The notes below the pieces were generated by a model that was not told where the DNA came from, searched no databases, and saw only the letters and a list, made by a program, of their open reading frames with translations. Shown in pieces: positions 11,225 through 22,309 of a DNA stretch of 64,000 nt; position 1 is the first letter of the stretch, and the number at the start of each line of letters is the position of its first letter. Source of the stretch: Symbiodinium microadriaticum (taxonomy: Eukaryota; Sar; Dinophyceae; Suessiales; Symbiodiniaceae); contig LSRX01000798.1 of NCBI GenBank assembly GCA_001939145.1, positions 252,065-316,064 on the forward strand, in the 5' to 3' direction. A program made the translations under genes and the position numbers.

Positions 11225-13650
11225 TGATATTATAAATAATTATATAGATTTCTAATAATTAAATTAGATATTTTTCTTGATGAAAAAAAAATAGATTATA
11301 ATTTTTTTCCAAAAATTATGAAATAAATATGATGATTTGAAAATATGATTTCTTTATTTTTGATTTTCGATTTGCTCTAAAATTAATTGAATTGTAACTT
11401 TCTGATAATTTCTTTTATTTTGGATATATTTAAAATTTATTTTTATTTCGGAATAAATAATTTTGCATATTCGATTTTGATTTCGAAATTTCTGAAATAT
11501 AATTATTTATATTGTTCGAAATTTCTGATAATTATTTAGAGATTTTTTGGATTTGTTTTTCTAATTATTTAATTTCTAAATTCTTGGCGATTATCTATTA
11601 TATTTCGAAATTTCTTATAATTATTTATTTTATTTTAAATTTGCCTTGAAATTATTTGATTTCAAAAATTCTGATAATTACCTATTTTCTTTTATATTTT
11701 TGAAATATTCTTTAAAAAAATTGAAAATAAGAAAAGATACTGAATCTTTTAAGAAGGCGAAAGGTAAAGAGTAGGCCTTGGAGAAGGAGAGATAAATTAA
11801 TATCGGAAGACGAAGCTTTTAAGAATAGATTGGAGTCGAAGGTTAAAAATTGAAATATAGAGAGAAAAATCTAGAATTGAATTATTTTTGCCTTGATTTT
11901 TATATTTCTTTATTTAATTTTTAAAATGGAAGCTTTATCTAAATATTTGGTATTTTATGGAATTTAAGAGAGAGATCTAATAAAAATTTTATAGACGTCT
12001 AATTTGCCGTCGATTACAAAAATTGAATTTCGTAGAAGGCAGCGATAGAAATTATAAAAATAGCCGCTAGAAATCGATGATTTTACGGCAGATTCCGATA
12101 CTTCGCAGATATCCAGTAAATTGAGATAATCTTTTTAATATTTCTCAAAATATATCGAGATTTCTCAGATGCCTACGAATTTGCCCCCGGTCATAAAAAT
12201 TGAACTATATATTAATAATGATATTAAGAATCGATGATTTCAACAGACTCCGATATTTCGCAGATCTATAATAATTTGGATCCGGCCATCGAAGACGAAC
12301 TTATATTGGCAGCGATATATTTTCTTATTCGATGAATTCGTAACGATTTCGAGACCTCTCAGATACCAGGAATTTGGGATTGATTAGAAAAGATAAATTT
12401 ATAATCCCAATTTTCAATATTGATAGATTTGACAGCAAGATTTTGAAAGAGAAATTGAGCCAAATACTCAACTCCATATTGGCCGCACGATCCTTCTAGA
12501 TTTGATCTCCCGCTAAATAAATCTATCAAAGGCGAACTTTATATTGATAACGACAAATATCTTTAATCAATGAATTCGCAACAGGTCTCGAGATTTCCCA
12601 GATATCCGGAATTTGGGACCGGCCAGAAAAGATGAGCTTTGAATTACGAGCAATGCTAATAATCGATGACTATATAATGGGTTCTGATGCTTCGCAGATA
12701 TCCAGCAGATTCCCATCATTTCTCAATATAAATCAGTTCTCTCTTTATTTCAATACTTATTTTAGCACCACTTCTCAACACCTCATCAGAGCCTTATTAT
12801 CGAGTTATCAGGACTTGAAACAAACGGTCGTTCTTAGCAATTATCAGTTTATTTCTCATCATTTATCTTAGCAATTCTCCCCATATTCAGAGCTTACAAA
12901 CAAGTAGATTATCGAATTTTCAGATCTTAAAGCAAGAGGCTTAACGAGTTCTCCGAATTAACCTAATCATCGTAATCTTAAATATATCGGTGAATCGTTC
13001 GCAGCAAACTTATATAAAGATAAATAAGTTAATCGAATCATCAGAGCGCTCAAATCAAAAGATATCAATTTCTCTTCAAAAATAGGTCTATATATTTTAA
13101 TAATATCACAAATAATCGATAAATTCGTAATATCTTTCACAACAATATAATAAAAAATCTCTAATAATTATAGATAATATCAACAGACTCCGACATTTCG
13201 CAAATCAATATCAAAGCCTCAGAAATTATTATTCGATTGGAAATTTTCTTCTAGAATCTATCTCTCCTATTAATTTTATCAATTATTTTCCAGTATTTCT
13301 AAATAAAAAAATAAAATTCAAATAGAATATATTATTATATTTTATTTATTTTAAATTTAGATATTTTGGTGAATTTTAAATATCATCCAATATAGATATT
13401 CCATAACTAAAGTAACCCGAAATTTAATTATTTTAAAATAATCTAGGATTTATTCTTATTCTTATATTAGTCTCTTATTATATTATATATATATATATTT
13501 CTAAATATATTTCTATAAGAATATATTTGTTCATTATTATATCTTTCATATTTCGAACATGAATATATATATATATATATATTATTGTAATTTCATTGTC
13601 TTATAGACAGAGAATATGTCGATATTTCTAAAGATATTTAGGTCCATTGG
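11225..13650. other. AT-rich island without telomere heptamers
   Basis: Composition changes abruptly at about 11225 to long A/T runs (TTATTTATTTT, ATTTCGAAATTTCTGATAAT) and back at about 13650. No CCCTAAA/TTTAGGG motif occurs inside, in contrast with the rest of the window. No open frame of note is present. Codon-like structure, LTRs and terminal inverted repeats were looked for and not found. It may be an inserted foreign or organellar segment, or a satellite-like domain. Confidence 0.7.
12055..13215. repeat. Degenerate internal repeat of the AT-rich island
   Basis: Related phrases recur: AATCGATGATTTYAACAGACTCCGA-type followed by TTTCGCAGAT (about 12066, 12231, 12659, 13160), and GATGAATTCGTAACG followed by CAGATAYCMGGAATTTGGGA (about 12336, 12563). 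The order is roughly conserved but spacing varies, as in an old tandem array. No exact period can be fixed by eye. Confidence 0.45.
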
Positions 13651-13905
13651 AGAGCCTCTCGATCTAGATAGTGTTACAAGCCCGGAGACGTCTTAATAAC
13701 AGAACCTACAAGTAAGTATGTACAAACATGGAAGCCGAAATAGAATCCTGAAGCGTAAACCTGTCTACAACCCTGAATATAATCTTTCAATTTAAGGAGC
13801 TTCAAGGAACCCCTTAAACTTTGAACCCGAAGCCCTAAACCTCGAAACCGCCCCTCTAAGCCACTTTCGACCTGCCAGCAGGGCTGAACCCGGGATGCGG
13901 TCGCG

Positions 13906-13945
13906 GAGTCTCTTGGCTCAGTCGTGAGTCTCTTGGCTCAGTCGT
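13906..13945. repeat. 20-bp perfect tandem duplication
   Basis: GAGTCTCTTGGCTCAGTCGT occurs twice in tandem. Confidence 0.95.
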
Positions 13946-14800
13946 GCGCATGCCGTTGCCTCTGCAGCTCGGCGCGCGCGCGCGTTCGGGGTGAGGGTTT
14001 GGGGCTTCAGAGTACTTGTCCCAAAACACCAAACCCTAAAAACCCTAAACTCTAAAAACCCTAAACCCTCGAGGGTCCTTTTGGGAAAGCCCGGTATCCG
14101 TCGACTCTTGGTGTGCCACCCTTGGGCTTCTGGGGCGCAGTATAGGATAATCATGCAGAAGGAACATCCTTATATCAGCTAAAATAAAACCCTTAATAAA
14201 TAGAATAGGGTTTTGGGGCCCATTATACCAAAATTATAGTAAGGAAACCCCACAATAGTATACTATAATCATGCAAGGGCTTCCAGGGAACCTCCTTATT
14301 ACCAGCTACTCCGACTCCCATGGTAGGAGTGTTGAGCATAGGGGGTGTTTTGTGTATTATAGGTTTCCAGCTTTTCCGGTTCGAGGCCTAGCCGGCTAAA
14401 CCGCAACCCTTTCGGAGAAGCCGATAGTCCTAATATCTTCGCATGAACGCTTCCACATGCTGTGAATGAGCAACAGAGAGTTTTGGGGTTTAGGGTGTAG
14501 GGCATCGCCGTTCTGCTCCCTCCGTTCTGCTCCTTTCGTACCGGGTCCAGTCAACAGTGGGAAACTGTACGCATGAAGCTCCGGAGCCTTATCAGAAGCA
14601 CAGAATCCCGCCGAGCTAGTTAAGTTTACGTAGGGTGTAGGATTTAGGGGAGACCCTGAACCCAGGGTTTAGGGTTTACCCAGCGGGTTCACTAACAGGG
14701 GTGGTTTTGACTCGAGAATTTCGGGATATTGCGTTTCTTGGTTCAGGGGAACAAAGGTTCCAGGAAAATTATGTTCACTGTTCCCGAACCCGCATGCAGG

Positions 14801-14905
14801 GTTTAGGGGCTTAGTGTTTAGGGGTTAAGGGTTTAGGGGCTTAGGGGTTTAGGGTTTAGGGGTTTAGGGTTTAGGGTTTAGAGATTCGGGGCTTCGGGGT
14901 TTAGG
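14801..14905. repeat. TTTAGGG/TTTAGGGG block
   Basis: Mixed TTTAGGG, TTTAGGGG and GGGCTTAG units on the plus strand, about 100 bp, ending in decayed TTCGGGG units. Confidence 0.8.
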
Positions 14906-17258
14906 GAACTAGCCTTGTATGTTACGGATCGTTTGATTGAAAGATATCCGGTTTAGAGTCTAGATCGGGGTTCCGCATCTTAGGAAACTCCTAGTTGGCT
15001 ACGATTCAGCCACCCCATCCAAAAACACCGCTTTTCGAAGAAGAAATCCTCACCTCCTATCTCCTGCCCCTGCATTTCAGGTTGTGGTGCCCTGGGGCTG
15101 TGTGCAGCTTAGGGCAACAACAGGCGAAGCCAGGTCATACAAAAAATGCGACAAGCGCCAAAGGGGTCCGTTGAAGCATGAAGCGGATTAGGGTTTAGGG
15201 TGTCCCTAACCCCTAAACCCTTAGAAGCACTGGCCTCCTTGCTTGACGTTTAACGTCTTTCTTTGCCAGACCTGGAGACGTCAGCTTTCAAAGAACCATG
15301 GGCACAAATTGATGAGTCATGTGGCGAATGAAGAAGGTGCCGATGTCTATTTTGGTGAGCATCAAAACTAACAAAAGCATTAGTTTAGTTTTAATAGTGC
15401 ATCTTAACACAGGTTATAGTGCACTATGGTATGCCATCAACAACTGTCGGAGGAATACTTACGACTGATATGACAAGTACTCTTGCTGTATGAATATGCC
15501 ACTACCAAAACGACTGCCCAATCACTGGGAGCTAAGCTCTGCGACTAGCAGGTGGGAAGCACAACAAGTTCCTCCGTCGGGAAAAGTTGAACCCTTGAAC
15601 ATGAAGCTAAAGGGGGCAGATGGCAGACAGAAGGTGGGAAATATTAGCACAACACCGTGCATCATGTGCTTGAGATTGAACTACTTCGGACCAGTGAAGC
15701 GGGAGCAGCCGGGACTTGGTTCCTCGTTGGCGCGCTGACGCCGTCAGCACTAGAGCAATGTGATGATAGAGGTTTAGGGGTTTATAGGGTTTACGGGTTT
15801 ATAGGCTTTAGGGTTTAGGGGTTTAGGGGGGGCGGGGGTTGGCGGAAATGAGGGCTGCTCTGCAAAGAGATGTTTTCGTCCAGATCCCTTGAGCAGACTA
15901 GAACCAAGAAGTCCCAAGCCCCACAAGCCCGAACCCACAAGTTTCGGGACCAGTGAGAGCCCACGGCTCAAGGTTCGTCTAAACCCCATATCCTGACAGG
16001 ACAAATCCCCTACTTTAAGCTCCAAAGCCTAAACCCCCAAAGCCTAAGCCGTTCCAGCCCCAGCCTGTGATCTGTCCGATGAGGGTCAGCACGGCCTGGA
16101 AAAGCTCTGGGACTCCGGGACCCTACATAACATCGGGGTCTTGATAATAATGAGAATGGGGTTCTATAATTAACGGCTCCTCTAGGGGGATACTCCAGGG
16201 GTTGCTATGTTCGGGCTTTGACGGACTTCACTAGTAAGATAGGGTTGTGGGGTATATTATGCTATAGGTAACTATCCAGGAACGGAGCCCTAAGGAATAC
16301 TATGCGCAATGAATCCTGCGACTTAACGGTGAGTAGGAGCCTGGGGTGCATGAATGCATATTATACAGGTGCTAAGAGGGAAAGAGTGCTATCAATCATT
16401 TAGGCCCCTAGGTTAGCCAACCCGAGTCTGTGACATCCGCAACCGGATGCCAGCATCCGACCCTAAACCGTCAACCTAAATCCTAAACCCCTCTCGCAGG
16501 GATAGGATCAATGCCTACAAGCTTAATTACCTACGCTTTAAAATTTAGCCCTAAACCCCCTAATTCAGATCCGGAGCAGCTCTTCCGTCGACCCCGGCAC
16601 ATAGCGCTAGGAATTACAACTCCTGAAGCCAAAAATCTAATCCCTATAGGGTCTAAATTGCACCCCCCCTCCTCAAAAGGAAACTGCAAGGCCTTCTCGA
16701 TCCAAAACCACACGAAATAGCGTAGTGGTTTGGGGTTTAGGGTACGAAGATATAGCAGGGTATCGAATATCAGCCGTAGCCGTAAAGCACCGAAACCCTA
16801 AACCTTAAGGCCTGAAGCCCTAAACGCTAGAAGCCCCAAACCCTTGAACCCCAGAGCTCGAAACTCTAAAACCCCGAACGCTGAAACCAAAGCCTTTTAC
16901 CAAAGCCCTCAAACCCCAAACCCGAAAACCCTTATCCTAGTAGCTCTTACAGTCAGCAAGCAATCTATCTCATTTCCCGTAAAATGAGTTCTTCATTCTA
17001 ATTTCCGGAAGTCTTTGTGAGAAGCAGAATCAATATTCTCTTTTTACAAGTAACTGTGAAGATATTCCAGAAGTTAACAGATTATTGATAAGGTAATGTA
17101 CAGAAAATAGACAGTTGCAAACAAAAATGTTCCAGTTTTCTGGAGGGTTCCTTGGAAGTACAATTCTCGTGTACAGGGGCTTCAAGATTGGTGGACTTCA
17201 TAACGGTTCCAAACGGCAAAACTCCTAGAGCTGGAAGTCCAACAATTAATAATGGAAG

Positions 17259-17421
17259 CCCTAAACCCTAAACCCAAAGTCCCTAAACCCTAAACCCAAA
17301 GTCCCTAAGTCCCTAAGTCCCTAAACCCTAAACCCTGAGTCCCTAAACCCTGAGTCCCTAAACCCTAAACCCTAAGTCCCTAAGTCCCTAAACCCAAAGT
17401 CCCTAAGTCCCTAAACCCAAA
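17259..17421. repeat. Composite CCCTAAA / CCCTAAGT / CCCAAAGT array
   Basis: CCCTAAA heptamers alternate with octamers CCCTAAGT and CCCAAAGT and with CCCTGAGT, in repeated blocks such as two CCCTAAA followed by CCCAAAGT. The arrangement shows secondary amplification of variant units. It ends 110 bp before family A copy A2. Confidence 0.8.
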
Positions 17422-17533
17422 GTGAAGAGCTCAAGTAACCAGGGCCGGCGGGCCTCAATCTTAGCCTCGGTCCTTCGGGAGGTGGCTAAGACCTCGCGGA
17501 AGAGATGCGGCTCTTTAAAGGTCCTCTAAACCC

Positions 17534-17622
17534 TACCCATAGGCCCCTAGGTAGTTCCTTGTTGGGATTACCTTATAGGATTCTGAATATGAACCACGGA
17601 ACTACTTTGGGGCCTATGGGTA
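17534..17622. mobile_element. Family A foldback element, copy A2 (89 bp)
   Basis: This copy has the same termini (TACCCATAGGCCCCTA / GGGGCCTATGGGTA) and centre (GGGATTACCTTATAGGATTC) as A1. It has lost a few bases in the right arm. It sits directly against a CCCTAAA motif. Confidence 0.75.
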
Positions 17623-18507
17623 AACCGTAGGCCTAAAGCCCGAATAGGGTCTTCCGGGCTTAGGGCTTTTCGGGCTTAAGGTTGTAGGGGTTTAGCGTTT
17701 AGGTTAGGGGTCTACAGGGTCTAGGGTTGAGGGCTTTAGAGGTTTAGGGTTAGGGTTTTCGTTTGGAAAGGGTTTTGCTGTGGAAGGCTCTCTACTTCAC
17801 ACCCAGAAACCCATCATATACCTCTGAAGCTGCAGGCTCACTTACTTCTTGATCGAAAGTCACATGCCCTCATAGATTGATAAAGCTGGTGTCCGGCCTC
17901 TGGGGCATCTGAGCGCTTCGGGTTAGGGACTTGGATCCTGTGTTCGGGGCAGGTCATGCGGTTTCGAAGGTTTCCGTGACTTAGGGCGCAGCTTCTGAGG
18001 CTTCAAACCTAGCAACCCTAAACCCCCCCGCCAAAAAAACAAGACTCCCTAAGGCCGAAACGAACAGCACTAAAACCTCAACATGCGCGACCACCCAGAT
18101 CCGAAGCTCAAACCTACTCTGCTCCGGAGGCGGCTTCCCAAAACAGCTTTCCAGTGTCGGGGGTGGGTTTAGGGTTTAGGGGTTTAGGGTCTATGGACGA
18201 AAAGGTGTCCCCAACATAATCGGGTGGCTGCAATTCTCGGGGGATACAACAACTCTAAACCACAACAAAAATCAGCAACAATTCCAAGCAAGCTATCCAC
18301 TACCCACACATAGCTTTTCAGCTGCAGCCGCCTCTGCCACGTCGATGCTCCGTGCGGAGCCACGCAAATGCCTGCCAGCCGAGGTTGCTTGGTCTTTGTG
18401 CAACAAAGCTTCTTCCCAAAATACCTTGAATGAAGTTTAGCTAGGTCCAAAGCGTCCAAGCGATCAAGCACCTGTCACACGCACACACCTGTGGCGTATC
18501 CACCTAC

Positions 18508-18516
18508 ATATGTACA

Positions 18517-18585
<69 letters not shown>

Positions 18586-18588
18586 GTG
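18508..18588. repeat. (ATGTAT)n microsatellite
   Basis: About eleven hexamer units, nearly perfect, ending in TGTATGTGTA next to copy 1 of the 91-bp repeat. Confidence 0.95.
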
Positions 18589-18679
18589 TAGGGCTTCAGA
18601 TCTTGGTTCTCTAGGGTCTCTTTGTTTATCTTCAGGCTTTAGGGTCTTTAGGGGGTCTTTAGGGGGTCTTTAGAGGGTC
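18589..18679. repeat. 91-bp exact direct repeat, copy 1, ends at an N
   Basis: The sequence from TAGGGCTTCAGATCTTGGTT to TTTAGAGGGTC is identical to 19419-19509. This copy stops exactly at the single unknown base 18680, after which unrelated sequence begins. Confidence 0.9.
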
Positions 18680-18680
18680 N
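18680..18680. other. Single unknown base (assembly joint)
   Basis: One N at the end of the 91-bp repeat; probably a scaffold join or gap-fill seam. Confidence 0.8.
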
Positions 18681-19418
18681 TATGCTTATGTACATGCACA
18701 GACATCAATATGAATGTCAACATAGCGATATGTGTGTATATTGCTGGTTATTTATGTATGTTGAGCATATGTGGCGTTGCAGCTTGAGCGCTTGATGTCA
18801 AGCTGTGTTTCGGTTGCCTGTCTCTCTATCATGAAAACCTTAATACAAATGTACACTCAAGCATATTCAACGGCAGCCATGTTTACACTAACGAAAACAG
18901 TAACACAAGCCCCTTCGGCTGAGCGGTTAAAGTCCTTTCCGGCGGCTTTGGGCTTGGGTGGTTTAGGACGAGTTTAGGGCTTTATGCGTGTGAAATTGTT
19001 AGGACTTTGGGGCTCAGGGCATAGTGCTTACATTAAGGGTACTTGTATAGGAACCCCCTTTTTAAGGCCACCCTAAACCCTAAACCCTAAACCGGTATAT
19101 ACAGGTCTTTAGGCGCCTTAGGGGCCTTTAGGGCCTTACGCGCTTCGAGCTCGGTGCTTCCCCACCTCGCCCCATGGAGGAAGTCCTCCAGTGATATCTC
19201 CCCGTCTCCATCGTCCATCATGTTAAACCTCAGCTCCCCAAACCCTAAACCCTAAACCCTGGGCCCTAAACCCTGAGCCCTAAACCCGGGGGAGGTTTAG
19301 AGTTTAGGGTTTAGGGTTGGCGCTTTTAAAGCCTGAGGCCATGGATGACTGGGGCGGGTGGGGGCGATCAGGAGCTTCCACTCTTGAGGGCTGGAGGCTT
19401 GCTGAGGCATCCTTCAGC

Positions 19419-19509
19419 TAGGGCTTCAGATCTTGGTTCTCTAGGGTCTCTTTGTTTATCTTCAGGCTTTAGGGTCTTTAGGGGGTCTTTAGGGGGTCTT
19501 TAGAGGGTC
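19419..19509. repeat. 91-bp exact direct repeat, copy 2
   Basis: Identical to 18589-18679. Here it continues naturally into TTTAGGGTTTAAGG, so this is likely the authentic location. Confidence 0.9.
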
Positions 19510-20547
19510 TTTAGGGTTTAAGGTTGGGCTTTAGGAGTTTTCGGGCTTTCGGAAGTCGGGCGACGTGAGAATTCCAAGACCCATTGCCTGGAGCTCTGGG
19601 CCCAACCCCCTCGAAACTAGACGAACGTAGAAGCCTGAGTAGCCAGAATAGTGTCTTGGGTTATAATCTACTGTAATATATAGGGTTTTGGGGTAAACCC
19701 CCAAACCCCCAAAACCCTAAACTGAGCTGAGCCACAAGTTCACCAAGTCGTCCGTCTCCAGCTCCAGCGTTCCCAGCCAATGCCTTTGCTAATTTCAGCT
19801 TTATTTCGGGGGGCTTTGAAGTTTTAGGTTTAAGGCTTAAAGGTTTAGGGGCTAAGGCATTAGGGGTTTCCGGGCTTAGAGTTTAGGGGCTTAGAGGTTT
19901 GGGAGTGTGGGAGGTGAAGGATCCGGGGGCTTTGAGATTCAGAGGCATTCCGGCGTGAAGCTGGACCTTCGGTTCATTGAAATTGCATAAACGCCCTCAG
20001 GCTCACATCCTTCATTCATCACGTCCAAACACATGACCAGGACGTGGGATTTTCCATCAAAGCCGCAGGAAAAGGCAAGAACCTAACGTGCATACACCCT
20101 GAGCCCTAAACCGCAGAGCCGGAAACCTAAAGACTAGACCCTACACCGTGCAAGCCCCAGACTACTAATCAAAAGTCGCTTCAGCAAACACCCGTTAAGA
20201 CGAAACTAAGGAAGACGCCTTAAGAATGCATGGAGCACCTAATCTTATGATTTATTGACTGTTCCTTCGTGACGGAGATTTGGGCTCTGTAGACTCTCTT
20301 TGGCAAGGCGTCCCGGAGAGCTTTCGAGGAGGTTCAACAAGGAGAGGGTCATTCAACACAACGCGTCCTTCGCATGTCTGTTCTGGGCTGTAAGGTTGGA
20401 TTAAGAGCTCAAGGTGTATATTGGGCCTATCTCGGGCTTAGGGCTTAGTGGTGATTTAGGGCTTAAGGTTTAGTTTTTGCACCTTAAATAAACTTAGGGT
20501 TTCAAGTGTTGGGATGTAGGGTTTAGGGTCGAGGTCTCAGATCCCAG

Positions 20548-20650
20548 ACCCTCAACCCTAAACCCTAGACCCTGAACCCTAAACCCTAAACCCTAGACCC
20601 TGAACCCTAAACCCTAAACCCTAGACCCTGAACCCTAAACCCTAAACCTG
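20548..20650. repeat. 28-bp higher-order array of telomere variants
   Basis: Four heptamers in fixed order (CCCTAAA, CCCTAAA, CCCTAGA, CCCTGAA) form a 28-bp unit repeated nearly exactly about three times. This is a higher-order repeat built from variant telomere units. Confidence 0.8.
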
Positions 20651-21454
20651 AAACGCAAGGAAACGCCGGCAGGTGGCTGCAGCTTCGGGCTGGAGAGCAC
20701 AGCGCTGAACTCTGCCCAGGTCAGGTAACCTCAAGTCAATCTGCTAGGGGTTGTAGGCCTGAGGGTTTAGGGTTCACGGTTTTGAGTAAAGGAGCAGGTG
20801 AACCAGGTAAAACCAGACACATGAATAAGTGCTCATGTATACACATATGTGTATATATATATACACATACATACATGTCGTATTTTACATTACAACAAGA
20901 AGATTCAAAACAACATGTACGGTGTAAAACTCAAAATTTATATGCCAACATTGTACATAGTTGAGGCCTTGTTGATCGGAGTTTGTTCCATCCAGGGTTT
21001 GTTGTGAAGGTTAGAGGCCTCGGTTTACAGTACAGCGTTTTGGGCTATGCAAATGCTTGTTCAGGTATTTGTGTATCTATATAATCCCCTAAACCCTAAA
21101 CACTAAACCCTAAACCCTAAGCCCACAATCGATCCTTTGCGTTAGTTGCTCCGCCCGGATTCGGGCCTCTTCCCGCACCAGGGTTGAGGGGTTGGTTTGT
21201 AGAGTTTCGGGCTAGATCCCGAAGCCTGAACGCCTAAAGCCCAAAACCTGTCAATAATGCCAAACAAAGACATATTGAACCCGGAACCCTAACTAAAGCC
21301 TAAACCCTATAAACCCTACCAGCTGGAACCCTTACAGAACCTTAAGCCCTAAGCCCTACCCACTAGAACCCGTGTAGAACCCTAAGCCCGGAACCAGGAC
21401 GTTGAGGGCTGAAGCGTCTCCCCTCCCGAACCCCTGTGTGGTTTCTGTGGTGTT

Positions 21455-21604
21455 TGGGGTTTAGATGGGTTTAGGGGTTGAGGGGTTTAGAGGTTTAGGT
21501 GTTTAGGGCTTTAAGAGGTTTAGGGGGCAGGGTTTAGGGTTTAGGTGTTTAGGGCTTGAGGGGCTTGGGGCTTAGGCGCTTTAGGGTGGTTTGGGGATTC
21601 AGGG
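21455..21604. repeat. Degenerate TTTAGGG block
   Basis: About 150 bp of TTTAGGGG, TTTAGAGG and TTTAGGTG units, plus-strand G-rich, with decay toward both ends. Confidence 0.7.
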
Positions 21605-22009
21605 TTTTTCCCAGGACCTAAGCTGCAGATGGCTGTAGGGCTCGTGAACTAAGCCCTAAACGGGCCTGTCGCTGAAGGGCTCCGAGGCCCCGTAATCGAA
21701 GAACTGAGCCCGAAAGGCCAAACGAACCGACATCTTGAACCCGACAACTGGTTCCCTGGTGGGAACCACATCAAAAATGAGCATCTTTAATCCTTAGTAG
21801 GGTTTTATTATCACAAAGATGTAAAATTGTATCCATCTTGGACCCGACAAGCTAGACCCAAAAGTCATACACGGAAACAACGAAACAACGAAGTCTGAAC
21901 CCCGCTCTGAAGTCCCAAGCAGCCTCCAACCCCAAACCCCCAAGAGCTCTGTCGCGTGCGAACTACGGGGGCCTTGAGTTGTCAGGCTGAGCTTCGATGA
22001 AGCCTAAGC

Positions 22010-22150
22010 CCTTGAAGCCCTAAACCCTCAACCCAAAAGCCCTTGAAACCCTAAACCCTAAGCCCCAAAGCCCTTGAAACCTACACCCTAAAGCCATTGA
22101 AACCCTAAACCCTAAACCCTAAACCCTAAAGCCCTTGAAACCCTGACACC
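22010..22150. repeat. CCCTAAA array with GCCCTTGAAA spacer
   Basis: CCCTAAA units are interleaved with AGCCCTTGAAA at least four times, another composite unit. A short TTTAGGG block of opposite sense follows at 22247-22302. Confidence 0.75.
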
Positions 22151-22309
22151 TTATGAAGGCTAAACCTGCCCGAGAAGCCGTCTCCGGACTTGTCCAGCTT
22201 CTTGAAGAAGGTCTCCAGCTTTTTGGTGTATGCCTGCTTGAAGTTTATTGGGGTTTGGGTTTAGGGTTTAGGGGTTTAGGGTTTAGGGTTTAGGGGGTGT
22301 GGCTTCGAG

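Noticed and set aside
15490..15738. 82-codon plus-strand open frame
   Set aside because: No recognisable domain and no splice or neighbour context; not distinguishable from chance.
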